Positions 21,683-33,678 of a DNA stretch of 64,000 nt are shown piece after piece. Each line of letters begins with the position of its first letter. Within the stretch, counting starts at the first letter, position 1. The notes below the pieces were generated by a model. It saw only the letters and a list, made by a program, of their open reading frames with translations, did no database searches and had not been told where the DNA came from. This stretch comes from Ashinkailepas kermadecensis. Taxonomy: Eukaryota; Arthropoda; Thecostraca; Neolepadidae. The translations under genes were made by a program, and so were the position numbers. The stretch lies in the NCBI GenBank assembly GCA_034440615.1, contig JAOTOM010001574.1, forward strand, positions 1-64,000, in the 5' to 3' direction.

Positions 21683-22985
21683 TTGCCGTTTGTTGCCGTT
21701 TACATATGCGTGTTGTGGCAGTGTTGCCGTTTATATATGCCAACGAACCAAAACACTCACAAATTTGCATCTGGATAACCCTATTGCTAGTGCGAATATT
21801 TTCGGTAGCAGTGGATTAGAGTCTGTAAACTTTAAATTGCACATACTTGAACTAATGTTTTCTGTAATTGATATATATTGCGCTGATGCTTTTTGTTCTG
21901 TAATGCTTCATTGTACCATTTAGGTGTAATACATTGACATTTTATATCTGATTTTCTATGTCAGAAATCCGGGCAGCACCGTCTGTCCAGCTCTGTGCAT
22001 GCTTGTGCGTTATTTTGTCCGTTGCATTTCTGACGCAGTCTGCTAAATTCATGCCAATGACAATGTCAAGGACCATGACCATTGCCTACTATGACATTAT
22101 CAATAATTATTGAGGTCCTCGAGCAACATGGGGAGGGACTAGAGCCTCCTTCGAAGGGATGAAACAAACTCCACCTATAGCTATGTAAAGATTTGGTCCC
22201 ACCCTGTGTCAGGGGCAGATACCTATGGGATGCTGGGCAAAATTAAAGTACAAAAAGAAGCATTTTCTTGCTTAAAAGTTTCGGTCAGATCGTGTGTACA
22301 TGGAAGAAAGCATGCATATATTATCCGTTGTTGTTGCTTTAAAAATGATCTGCTAGTTTTCCGCCAGCCATTTGGGAAGTTGAAGATCCTCGTGTGGCGT
22401 TCCGACCCGCATGTTGAATAGTGTCAGCGAATTCAATTCCAATATCAGTTTCGGCAAGAAAGCTACCCCATAACGATATGCATCAGTTCATGCAAGATCC
22501 ATGCGGAGGATTTCACTCTGCAACGGCTTATTGTTCTTTTTCAACTTCTTCTTCAAGTACAAGTTATCAGACAAGCACTTCCCTTCCTCCATGTTTTACT
22601 TTCAACGGACCACTGGACGAGGCGCGTTGTGAATGGCGGTGGCACTAAAATATGCCAATAGAGGTGGGTCTGAATATGAGCCTCGATGTGTTCAAAGAAG
22701 ATATTTAGAGACACAGCTGCAGCATATTTTGCTTGAAGATGCGTGTCATGTCGTGTACGAATCCCATTATAAAATATCATAGCATCCCGTTCCTCACAAG
22801 CGTCGTCGCAAGATTGAAGAAAAATTGATTACTCGTAAAGCTTAACAGAACCTTCAATAAGTCTGCTGCCATTTAGCATGCTCACTGAATAGGCAGTAAG
22901 GCCTACTGCCATTTAGCATGCCTACTGCATAGGCACGTTAAATGACATCTGCACCGATGGCGTCGTACGCAATATTTTGCACCCG

Positions 22986-22990
<5 letters not shown>
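21683..22990. other. No gene supported
   Basis: The sequence is AT-richer with short frames only. A direct repeat of GCCTACTGCCATTTAGCATG-like sequence occurs near 22868 and 22900. No splice-compatible exon chain or RNA gene is visible. Confidence 0.3.

Positions 22991-23020
<30 letters not shown>
22991..23020 (+). repeat. (AC)n microsatellite
   Basis: About 15 uninterrupted AC dinucleotides. Confidence 0.95.
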
Positions 23021-23021
<1 letters not shown>

Positions 23022-23991
23022 ATCTGCCCTTACTTACTGCATAAAATGCAACGATATGTAATCACCATAAGAACAGCCTCCAGCGTCACCATCCGGTGAG
23101 ACGGTTCGCTCGCCGCCGGCGCGCCAATGTTTGGCGAGACGGATACTACAGGTTGTGCCGATCTGCCGGCAATTTGTTGTTGTGATCAGGTCATGTGATC
23201 AGGACCTGTGATCAGGCCATGGCAGTCAGCGAAGCTGTCACGCATTTCCGGAGGCATGTCGAGCGCTTTGCGCTGCATCCTGGCGTTTGCCGGCCTTCGT
23301 CTGCAGTAGATGTGCTCAGCTGATGGATATTTTATGTCTTTGAGCCATGTCATGTCATGTCGGACCACACCGTCGCATCGATCATCTGCTCGAGATCAAA
23401 CCGGGTCATCGACCTCGATTGACATCAGATAACCTCCTGGTAACAATCTGTTCCATAATTTTTGCTGTGGCCAGAATTTCAATTCCTTGACATGTTGCTT
23501 TCGTATATCTTTCGAGGCTCCAAAAAAGTCATTTCAAAGCTTTAACAAGCTATGGAATGTCATGTTTTGCATGACCTACTACGATTAAATCACGGTTGGT
23601 TTAATCAGTCATGCACGCTAGCCATATTAGATGTTAATATGCTTACACGGGCCTATGCTACCAGTTGGTGTCTAATCAGCCACTCTGGTTGAAATACACC
23701 TGACGAACGGACGGATCTGAGTTCGCCTATGCCCGATGTTTCACGATATGTTCACCTTTGACCTTCCACTGACTGATGTAGCGTGTCGACATCGAGTATC
23801 ACTGGTTTCATCCCACAACACGCAATGCGTTGGATTTCCCATTTTTCATTTGTGTTCGGTAGCTCAATCTGTATTGAGCAAGATCGCCGGAGGAGAGCAG
23901 CCCTCTCACGTGGGAGGGCTGCCCAAATAAACCTGGTAAGTGAGAGCTATGGTGACCTGAACCTGAAACCAGATACTCCGCTATAGCCATA
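23021..23991. other. No gene supported
   Basis: Mixed composition with short overlapping frames. A small repeat of TGATCAGG-like units occurs near 23180-23215. Nothing else is recognisable. Confidence 0.3.
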
Positions 23992-23995
23992 TTAA

Positions 23996-25123
23996 CCTTA
24001 TTCCGGTAGAGTGAGGGGTGATTCCGCCCCCCACCCCTGTGGTTTATCGCCTGCTCTTCCCCAACCCGTTGTGCTACTGCTAGTTGTAAAACTCGGTGAC
24101 TTTTCCTGACTTTTTTGGTTCCATGGTTCGAAACTTTTAATTTCGCAACTATATCAGTGGCGGCTCCAGGAGCAACTATTGGGAGGCACTTCTGATTTAT
24201 TCTTGCGAAAGCATCGGAACAGCATCTGAATATTGTCATTTCCTTACGGCTCAGGTGATTATAATTTGTAATTAACCTGCTCATACTACCTTGCTTACGT
24301 GCGGAAATGCCCATTTTAGGCCTACTCATGTCAGAGGTACATCCAGGGAAAGGAAAATTTGCAACGATGACCGGAATATTGCACCACAATCAGTGGCGGA
24401 ACCAATTATTTTCCAAATGCCGAATCCGGAAGGCGACGAGAAGTACCCAGAACATACATACATACGCGCAACGTATTTTTCAGCCAGAGTCCTTTCAGGG
24501 GAAGAGGCACTCATTTGAGACGAAAAGGCGCCCTTCAGTATGTTCGAATGCCCCCCCCTCACACATCGGTCAACCAATTTTGTCGCCGAATGCAAATTCT
24601 AACTTAGCTCATCAGAGGAAAACATGCCCCACATGCAAATTTATGGATCCCCTGGTCAGGGTCCTTCCTGGTATGATTTCTTTGTGACGCCTCTGACCAA
24701 AAACAACTTGGTAATGAATGATACAATGTAAGAATGCAAAAAAACCAATAGGTACTTGTGGCGTGGCCGCGAAGAAGTGGCTACAATGAACACCACATGA
24801 TGAGCTTTAGCTGCCTGGCTGATGTGGGCATCAAATTGTGTGTTTAACCACAAAGAGTAAATTGCACCCACCCATGCACAATTTAGCGATGTAAAAACAC
24901 GAACACAGCACCAAATGGTTCCCATTACTTTTCCACATTTTCGCCATCGTAAAAATGACATTTTAACATCATAAAATGTAGATACGACTAGTAGAATTCG
25001 TTTGAGCTATTCAGTTTTGAAATCGGCCCAATAGATTCCGAGATCTTAGTGGGAGGAGGAGGGGGGGGGCGGAACCCGCCCACTCTACAGATTCAGGTCT
25101 GGCAGAGTCCTGCCCTACTAGGG
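23996..25123. mobile_element. TTAA-flanked DNA element, second family, copy 1
   Basis: TTAA stands at 23992-23995 and 25124-25127. The left end reads CCTTATTCCGGTAGAGTG. The right end, inverted, reads CCCTAGTAGGGCAGGACTCT and further in GTAGAGTGGGCGGGTTCCG, which pairs with GAGTGAGGGGTGATTCCG on the left. The interior near 24160-24310 is homologous to 33835-34010. Only short frames are present, so the copy is non-autonomous. Superfamily unassigned (piggyBac- or Kolobok-type by target site). Confidence 0.65.
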
Positions 25124-25127
25124 TTAA

Positions 25128-26109
25128 GGTAGGTAGAGGTGCCTGGAAATTCCCCCTAAGATTTTCACCTGTAATTTCTAAACCTTTGAGAGTGGGCTTT
25201 TAAAATTTGATATATTTCCCTAACCTTCTTTTCCACGCATCGTGCCGATTTTTTTTCTATCATAGGCGAATCTAGAACAGGTTTGTGGAAGGTCATTCGA
25301 GCCGATTTTGGCTCTTTTGCGCTCTTGATGACAGTCTTCTGGATGCACAAAACTGGCCCGCTATTTATTGCTAAATGGTCACAGTTCTTCAGACATCGTC
25401 CCTCTAGGGTAAATATCGAACCTCCGACATGCTTTTTTTAAATGTGGCAGAGTCGTTTTCAGGTAGGCTTTGAATTATTTCAAACTGATAGGAAAATAAG
25501 TTGACATTCGACTGCAAACCATAATGAGATGGATCGGCCAGTGTGCTTCATGAAAGCAACGCTATGTATTTTGCAAGGGGCGGATGTAGGACACCGCTGC
25601 CTTAGCACCGCCTTGATTCTTCTCATATTTCACCATTATCACCTCACGCTAATCTTCCATCCTTGTTATATTATCAGGTGCTTCTTCGACTAAAATAAGA
25701 TTATAAATGTAGCAGTTGCACCTGACAAATAGTCCCACACCATTCTCTTTTTAGCTACCGATTTACGCTATTGCGAAAATTGATATAGTTGCACCAAGAT
25801 GTATCTCAATGCTTGAGGAATCGATCACCGCTTCTTTCAAGAAAATCGACCCAGCATAGCTTCCGATATCTCCAGGGGACGAATCAGTGCCTCCCCCTCC
25901 CCATCCCCCCACCCAGTACAGGAACGATTCGCTCAGATCGGTATCGTAATACGGTATAAGGTATGCGATTAGTTTATTTGGGTTTGTGTAACTGACTGAT
26001 GCGCATCATAGAAGATGGATAACCTTGTGTGAAGACGGCGGAACATGAACTGCTGTGCCAGGGGCAGCGGGCCTTAAAAGCGTGACGATCGGGTGATGTG
26101 GCTCGTTCG
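25128..26109. other. No gene supported
   Basis: AT-rich unique sequence with no recognisable protein, RNA or repeat beyond a run of C and a GGGGCGGATGTAGGACACC stretch near 25578 that resembles MITE ends. Confidence 0.3.
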
Positions 26110-26225
26110 ATCTGTCCTCACCTGGTGCAGGAATCCGACCACAACTGTCCCCACCTCGTGCAGAAATCCGACCACAACTGTCCCAACCTTGTGCAGGAAT
26201 CCGACCACAACTGTCCCAGCAAGAA
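26110..26225 (+). repeat. Tandem repeat, 33-bp unit, about 3.5 copies
   Basis: AATCCGACCACAACTGTCCC recurs at 26132, 26165 and 26198, a 33-bp period. Confidence 0.9.
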
Positions 26226-27835
26226 TCCGACAACTGCTCCCAGCTAGTGCAGAGGCGCTCTTGAGAATTGATGCGCGCTAGTCTTGCACTTGTGTCGCGG
26301 AGCGCAGCTTCCGAGCCACTTGGTGGTACACTTGGCGCTGGCCATGACGGACAGCCGAGTGGGATCGCCGTAGAAAGTCGCCACTTGTCGTGGTGAGTTC
26401 GAGGTGAGATGGGAGGCACCGCGACTCGAGAGGGGAGCTGAGCGCCTCGCAGCTCAGTATCCTAACATAGCCGCCGCCTCGCCCCTTCAGCTAAGTACGC
26501 GCTCTGAACCCTCGACCTACTGTCAACGCATATGCACACAAGCTTGTGTATGGACGGAAGCAAGCAGAACATTTTGCGTCGCCAGCGCGCTCCGTGCGGA
26601 CATGCTGGAGGTTCGCGGGCAGCGCCCGCCCGGGCAAGGCATCGACATGCCGCGCACGTGCCAGGCTGGGTATGATGAACGCAGCCGTGAACACACAGCC
26701 GACCTCAGCGCCGGCGGATAGTCCTGGGGGACCAGGGCGCAGGGCGCCAGCGGCAGGTCGGCACGTTCTGGCGGGCCGTGCCCACTGCCCGTTGTGCCGG
26801 ACCCCAGCTAATTGCGGCCGTGGCGGTCTGAAGCTTCACACGGTCGGTCGGGCGGCCTTGAACGGCGGTTTTTAGATGCCCGTTTCGGTGGCCGTCTCGG
26901 TTTACTTTCAGTTTCACAGCCGCTTGGCTGAACTGACGTGACGTCACCAGTGAACTAGCACGTGTCTGATGATCGGCTGGGTGTGTGTTCCGTGTGAACT
27001 TCGGCTAGTTGCTTACGAACCGATGGATCACTTGTTTGTGGATTGTCTGGGGATAGCGGAATACAGGTCTGGGGTATTATATTGTTCCAATCCACAGCCG
27101 ATAATCGACGTCTATTGGAATTGAAGACTTGGGGATATGCGACTTGTATGCCGACTACGGTCACTGCAAGACAAGTTGAAATCTGAGCGCATTCCAACCG
27201 AAGGCGGTGCCAATTTGCAGGCGGTTTTTTCGCGACCACCAGAAAACGAAAGTAACTACGCGACGTCTTCTGCGGACCTTCTTCTAAGAGCTGCCGTGTC
27301 CTGCCAGCTCATGAAACTGTCATTTCCATTGACATTTTACACAACAGTTGCTAGCTTTGTATGCGTTACGACAGTAACGGTGCTGAGATAAGTGTCATTT
27401 CACACTTCGGTCGTTTTGGGGCTATTTCTTCAACACCGCATTCTTCAAAACATCCGTGATATCTGCACAGTACCTTGCTTCGGTTCAGAATGCTACTACT
27501 CATTTCACATGAAACATGATGTGAACTACAATGGACCTGGCCCTACCGGCCGTCTCTTGATCTCTCATATATGCACGTGCTGTTGCGAATTAACGTGCTC
27601 GTGCAAATTTGGCATTTGGGAGCTTATCTCTTGTATCTTGCTGGACAATTTCGCATGCATTCGGTACACCAAAAAGCTGTCAGTACCTAACTTCCGAGAG
27701 AAGTAGACACTTGTCCTGACCTGGAATGTCTTGTTAAGCACCAGGGCGTCATCGGATGCCATTCGAATGGTCACGTGGCAGGGAGCTCGATGGATTTCGC
27801 CACAGGTCATGCCACCTTGCATGTGTGTGCTAACG
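26226..27835. other. No gene supported; CpG-rich block then ordinary sequence
   Basis: The stretch 26280-26950 is GC- and CpG-rich with short overlapping frames on both strands, none with a known motif. From 26950 to 27835 the composition is ordinary. No exon chain could be built. Confidence 0.3.
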
Positions 27836-27837
27836 TT

Positions 27838-28300
27838 CAGACGTGCTCCCTGGCGTGCAGACGTGCTCCCTGGCGTGCAGACGTGTTCCCTGGCGTGCAG
27901 ACGTGCTCTCTGACGTACCGACGTGCTCTCCGACGTACATAATTTATATTCGGTGTACAGACGTTCTCTCCGGCGTACAGACATTCTCACCGGTATGCAG
28001 ACGTGCTCCATGGGGTGCCGACGTGCTCCCGGGGATGCAGACGTGTTACATGGAGTGCAGGCGTGCTACCTGGGGTGAAGGCGTGCTCGATGGGATGCTG
28101 ACATACTCCCTGGGGTGCCGACGTGCTCCATGGAGAGCCGACGTGCTCCCTGGGATGCAGACGTGCTACATGGAGTGCAGACGTGCTCCCTGGGGTGCCG
28201 ACGTACTTCCTGGAGTGCCGACGTGCTCCCTGGGATGCAGACGTGCTCCATGAGGTGCAGACGTTCTCTCCGGCATGCTGCCGTGCTCCGAGGGCTGCTC
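27838..28300 (+). repeat. Tandem repeat, 20-bp unit, about 23 copies
   Basis: The unit GACGTGCTCCCTGGGGTGCA recurs every 20 bp with substitutions. Early units (27838-27990) are more diverged than later ones. The open frames across it on both strands follow from the repeat (a 60-bp, 20-codon superperiod). Confidence 0.95.
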
Positions 28301-28944
28301 TCATCGGGGGGGGACTATGCCAGCGGCGTTCCGTCGCCACTCATGTCACATGTCACATGTCATATGTCGCCACTCGTTGTCATGTGATGTTCGCGTCCAT
28401 GGCCAGGACAAAATGTACAACATATGACTCCAATTTTCACTTTCAAGTCTCATTTCTTCTCACCAACTTTTCAACATGTTCGCAGCCTTCTGGGTGTGGG
28501 ACATCCACATATGTTTGGATTTCTGACACTGTGCGAATACAGCTAGTGCTGTATTCTCACTAACATTAACACCTTGTAAGCGTAAGAGATAGAATGGGTA
28601 TCTAGAAACAACGGATGCTCCCATTACTCATGAGTGAACACTGGAACAAATCTGAATGACGCTGTAGAGGCGAAATGAAAATACAAAACGTTTCGCTCTT
28701 TTAGTTTTTCTGAGTCAGCGTCTGATTTTTTATATCTTGGTAGATATAGATGAGTACCTTTTCTTCTTTTTTTAATCGTTTGTGCTATCTTGCGAAAGCA
28801 TCGGAGGTCATTCTCCACATGTCCGGGATTGACGGACCCCCCTCGCAAAGGAATCCAGCGTATAATAGTCACAAACGAATAGGGTTGAATCGATCGACGT
28901 ACACACACTAGATAAAGAAAGGTTTTGAGTTAGAGTTTAACTGC
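28301..28944. other. No gene supported
   Basis: Unique sequence with short frames only. A CATGTCACATGTCACATGTC mini-repeat lies near 28342. Confidence 0.3.
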
Positions 28945-29185
28945 AGGTACCTCAGTCGGTCGAGCGTTGGAATCTTGAGCGTAAGGTCGTGAGTTCGACT
29001 CCCATCACCGATGGGATTACCGAGTCGACCCGTGACCAATTGGCGTCAGACGCTGGAGACGCTATATCACGCAGCAGTTGGATGCGTGATAAGGAAGTCC
29101 GAGGTCTCTTATTTAGCTGCCTGAACTTCTTTCTTCCTTTCGGTTTGGCGGGCCGTCGCTGGCAATCACAACACAATCATTAAAT
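28945..29185 (+). mobile_element. tRNA-derived SINE, family 2
   Basis: The head reads ACCTCAGTCGGTCGAGCGTT (a D-arm-like stretch with the pol III A box). The B box reads TGAGTTCGACTCCCATC. The body includes CCCGTGACCAATTGGCGTCA and GGAGACGCTATATCACGC. That body matches family 1 (GCGACCAATCGGCG and GGCGACGCTACATGAC), while the tRNA head is different. The 3' boundary near 29185 is uncertain and I found no target duplication. Confidence 0.75.
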
Positions 29186-30384
29186 TCCTCATAGGGTAAT
29201 TATTGTGTTATAGGGTATTAATTAGCCTACGTTGGAATTCGGATAGCAAACTCGTCACCAAGCTCCATCAGTCATATAAACTACAGCCAACCCAATGTAA
29301 CGGATTGACGGATTTGACCCACTTCTGCTAGTAGTCCTAGGAAAGTGGCGTTCTGTAGGGTATGCTGGTTAGGTGCCCGGACGTATAAGAACTTTAGACT
29401 TTGGAGTGTCATGAATGACGTCAGAGGGTAGCTTTTTGTCGTCACAGGCTTTTTTGGAAGGTTGCGCATTCACATCTGTTTATTTCGACGCCCAAACGAC
29501 AGATTCGGGTGGCAGTCAACGGCATTGGATAACCCGAGTCTCATAGGCACACACGTTTGCTTTGTTGGAGTCATGGTTGACGTTCGATGGCCGACGCAAT
29601 TAGAAAGTGAAATGAAGATATCAGAATTTAAGAAGCAACACCTTGTTGCCAATTTATTTCTACATCAATTGCTGAAGTCATGCAGGGTAACAATAAAAAG
29701 TAACAATGAAATACTAAAATTAGTAATACGGACCATTTACTTGTTGTTCACCAGCGATGATCTTGGTAAGAGGTCGGGAGTACATCAACTTGATTTTCAT
29801 GGTTTACGGACATCGTACTGCTGTTTCTGTGCACCTGTGATATTCAGGCACAACTTGCGCAGCTATACACTTATGATTTGCACCAAAATCTATTTGACCT
29901 AGGACGACCTGGGACTGATTCTGCGTTCCTAATTTTGACCTCTTGCCACATCGCAATAACATATTTATTTTCATTTATGACAGATGACAGTCAAATCAAG
30001 TTGCATCTCCTTCGTTTTCCATTCAGGGTTTCGAGTGAAATTGAAAGGCCTACGAAGACTTCGGAAGAGATCAAAGGTAGCGTACATTGATTCTAAATTG
30101 GTTCAGGTCGATCTGATGTGCTACTTTGACCCACACTGTGAGAATACCAACATGATGCAGCCCTAACCTACTAACCGGAGCAGGAATATATATATAATTC
30201 GGAGTGTCGAGACCGAAAACATTCTCCTTATGACGTCAAAACCAGGAACATGGGATGACCTCAGAGACTGTTTATAAAAGTTGCAAGATGCAAAATTGAT
30301 GTTCAGAGTGGTACGGGATGTCTGAAGGTGTTGTGATGTTTGATTTTCGAATTATCGGGGAATAAAAGCGACGGACTAACCCGG
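29186..30384. other. No gene supported
   Basis: AT-rich sequence with frames up to 146 codons that lack recognisable motifs. Nothing supports an exon series or an RNA gene. Confidence 0.3.
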
Positions 30385-30479
30385 TCAATATTTCTCTCTC
30401 AGCCTCGACCTCCGATCTTCGAGAAACTGTATAATGGTTAACCCATACAGCCGAACAACGGTACCAATTTTTATTTTTT

Positions 30480-30803
30480 TAAGCATCCGAGTTCTTGCTG
30501 GGGTGGCTTTATGAACCGGGGTCCTATTGCTAAGCAGAGCTTGTTGCGTGAACACGGGCACCACCACCCGATCTATGAATTCCAGTTCAACAGCAGAATT
30601 TTGACAGAAAGTGTAGCGTGCCGTCAATGCACCGACACAGCCGCTCGGTTGCTCGTCCCCGGCCTTATCGGGCCAGCTGCCAACTGACCCTCCCAGCCGG
30701 GGGCTAAACGCTAGCGTGTGAAGCGACTCGAACCCTGTGTTGCCAGGACAGGGGAAACTAGTGCAGGCCAGCGCTCTAACCAACTGAGCTACCGGGTCGG
30801 TAG
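30480..30803 (-). mobile_element. tRNA-derived SINE-like element, third type, minus strand
   Basis: On the minus strand the head reads CCCGGTAGCTCAGTTGGTTA followed by GAGCGCTGGCCTGCACTAG. The B box is AGGGTTCGAGTCGCTTC. The head folds like a tRNA in its D- and T-arm parts. The acceptor ends do not pair, so it is not a working tRNA gene. A GC-rich body follows and ends near an A-rich stretch at about 30470-30485. The left and right limits are estimates. Confidence 0.65.
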
Positions 30804-31704
30804 TGCACGGTAGTATTTGGTCTCATACCCGAAATTGGAGCTATTCGCTTTCGTGACTAGCCAAAATAGATATAGTAGCCAGTTAATCTAGCCTTTCTGA
30901 GCCATTGCTGTAGTTGTGATGTTGGCTTGAAGAAAATACAGCGTTTTGTAGCGGTAGCATATGCTGCTGCATTTTCTATATAAATTGGAGAAAGATATTA
31001 CGTCTTCCGCGTGCAAAATTCGTTTCATTCACTTTGGGTTTGGCTTTCTTTGATGGTGAACTACCTTTTTGACCTTTTTGCCACTGCCAGAGCTTCCTCC
31101 AGAATGTTACCTTTTGACGCTGCCTTGACCTCATCAGAGTCATGTGTGATTTATCATTTGATGCGCTGGCTTTCTACGGAATAATTTTCGTGGTGCAGCC
31201 TTGCCTACTTTTGATGCAGGAAAAACCGGCTGGAACCATGGGCCAGGAGCATAGCCTATCGTTGCAGTCGGCTCGGGAGAACGAACTTGTTCTCTGGTGT
31301 ATATTCTGGACGAATCAGGTGATCTCGTGACGTCACAAGAGCGGCCGGCACCATCGGACGGCACCCCTGCTCGGCGAAAGTGACCACTCTCACCGGGTCC
31401 AACCATGTCGGCGCCGGCGAGGCCAGAAGAGGGGCCGTCGCGCGACCCCGATCGACGGAGGTGTCCGCTATCGTGGTGATTGTCGATGTCGAAACGGCTG
31501 CCGGCCGTCCCCGGTGTGGTAATCAGCTGGCGGCCGTGGACGCCGCCCCGGAGACAACGCATAACGGCGCCGACAGAGCAAGGTCGGGCAGTGTGAAGAC
31601 TGGCTCAGCTCTGAGAGAGATCGCGACGCGTCACGTGACGCCACAAGGCGCGCCGTGCATACCAATGTAGCTGACTTACTGTGGAGCGACGGCGCGCCGG
31701 CGCC
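30804..31704. other. No gene supported
   Basis: The stretch 31320-31700 is CpG-rich with overlapping frames. The remainder is ordinary. No motif was recognised. Confidence 0.3.
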
Positions 31705-31800
31705 AAACGGTGCCAAACGGTGCCAAACGGTGCCAAACTGTGTTTAGCCAAACTGTGTTTAGCCAGACTGTGTTTAGCCAAACTGTGCCAAACTGTGTTC
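31705..31800 (+). repeat. Two short adjoining tandem repeats (10-bp and 15-bp units)
   Basis: GGTGCCAAAC occurs about four times from 31707, then TGTGTTTAGCCAAAC about three times. The two units share CCAAAC, so the second probably grew out of the first. Confidence 0.85.
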
Positions 31801-33498
31801 AACATGATCCTGATTTGGTGACAGGTATCACTGTGATGACCGGCCGCCATTTCGCGCGCAGGTTGCTCACATGTGCATGTTCCTGTGCAATCACAGGAAT
31901 TGTGTACCAAATGCGTTGTGCTTGCATTCTTAAGGCAGTAGAGCTAGAGCAGGCCAATGTCAGGTCAGCACTTGTGCTCCACAAACTTGTGAGCACTACC
32001 TGGTCGACAGGAGATCAACATACCCAACAGCTAGCGCCGTTGTAACCCAGTACCTTTCGGCTAAGAAGCTACCTCTGTACTCACTTGGCTATCAGCTCTC
32101 GTAATATAGATCTTACCGCAATGTGACACTTGTACTACCCATGCATGAAAACCTTTTATCTTCATATCAAACTTGCACAACACCTGATGACTGGACTTGT
32201 TCAACCCATGCGTTGGAGTAGGTCGAAGTGTGGATATTTGTGTGCACGATATATCGACGGTACCGACCTTGCATCTCGTTCATCCGATCGCTCCAAACTT
32301 CTACACGCTAACTCATACACGTCGGCAGCCCAGGATTTGGAAAACGTCATCACCGGAATTTCTGTCGTTTACTATATGGCATATTAGCCTCTCGTCGTTC
32401 TCTTGAAGACTGAACGCTGTTGCTTGATCCAACGTTGAGGTGCCCACAAAAATTCGGTGTCTATTAATTTAACCTTACTTTGCTAGGAGTTCAATATTCT
32501 TTAATGAAAACTTCCACCAAGCGTTGCGGGCTTCGTATGCCGATTTTCGCTCCGATATTATTCCACTATACTTATTGAAATTAATTCCTACACATCATCT
32601 CAGCTGCGCTCACCTGCTGCACACGTCCCTACCCCAGTGCACCACCCTCGCCAGCCTAAGAGTTTCACCAGTTCTCACTGACCCACATAACAGGCTGCTA
32701 CGCTAATTACCTCAGCTGTTTTTCCTCTCGGAATAACCAAGCACGGCTTTACTCCTGAAAATCCGACTCCAGTGTGATTGCGTTGCGAAACTGCGCGCAT
32801 TCCGGTGGTGCGTATTCCTCATATGGGATAAGGGATAGCCCCGCTCTCTCTCTTCCCTCCTCCTCTCCCCTCCCTCCCTCTCCCTACCATTCCCTCCCTC
32901 CATCTCTCACCTGCCCCTCCCCTCCCCCTTTTCCAGTTAAGCCTTCACATTACCTCGAGATCGGATCTCAGGTCACATTTCATAGTTTTGCTGTTTCCTT
33001 TGATCATTTGTGTATGCATTCATGATTTAACTTTTAAATGCATCTTGTAAGGATTGTGTATGAAAAATGATCAATCTACATCCGAAAACCGCATTGAGAC
33101 GCGTTCGTGACCTGACATTGACCTGCTCTAGCTCCACGGCCCTAATAATGTAAGTACAGCGCATTTGGTACACAATTTGCGCCAATGATGTGGTGGAATG
33201 CATACCAAATGTCAAGACGGTATCATGAACGCTCCAGTTGTTGCCTGAGAAGCGTATCATGGTGAGGGGGCGAGGAGAATATCCCACGGTGAGGGGAATA
33301 CCCCACGTCGTGAGGGTGAGGGGGATACCTCAAGGTGAGGGGCGAGGGTCAATGACATGATTGTAATTTGCACTGATTATTTGTTCAAATATTAAGTTAG
33401 AACTCGCTGATTTCACGGCCTTCGAAATTCGCTTTCAAGCGCCTCCACTTGCTTTGAAAATGTCGAGCATCCCCTTCAACTTTATTCCAGCATGGAGG
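31801..33498. other. No gene supported
   Basis: Unique sequence with short frames. A C/T-rich stretch lies at 32840-32935. A short repeat of GTGAGGGG-like units lies near 33260-33350. A degraded inverted resemblance exists between 31905-31960 and 33110-33175 (CATTGGTACACAATTTG-like text), which may be an old inverted repeat. Confidence 0.3.
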
Positions 33499-33668
33499 CA
33501 GAGGCGCAGCAAAGGGGGTTCTGGTGGGCCCGGGCCTCCCCTTAGCACCCAAAAATACACTAGATCGAACGATAAATTTTAAGATTTTAACCGCGCAAAA
33601 CCTTAAATTTTCGGCACATTTCGTGCATTGAGAGCTTTCTCTATTGCATCACATTTTTGGTGTCTGCC
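33499..33668 (-). mobile_element. hAT-like MITE, truncated copy
   Basis: It starts CAGAGGCGCAGC and passes through CACCCAAAAATACACTAGAT. This matches the inverse of the intact copy at 45771-45952. Its far end is lost in a C-run where the next element begins. Confidence 0.6.
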
Positions 33669-33678
33669 CCCCCCCCCT

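Noticed and set aside
30725..30803. Functional tRNA gene on the minus strand
   Set aside because: The D- and T-arm sequences are present but the acceptor stem does not pair and a long non-tRNA body follows; a SINE head is more likely.
31320..31700. CpG-rich block as a promoter with a first exon
   Set aside because: No initiator, TATA or splice-linked exon could be shown; frames overlap on both strands as in other GC-rich spacers.
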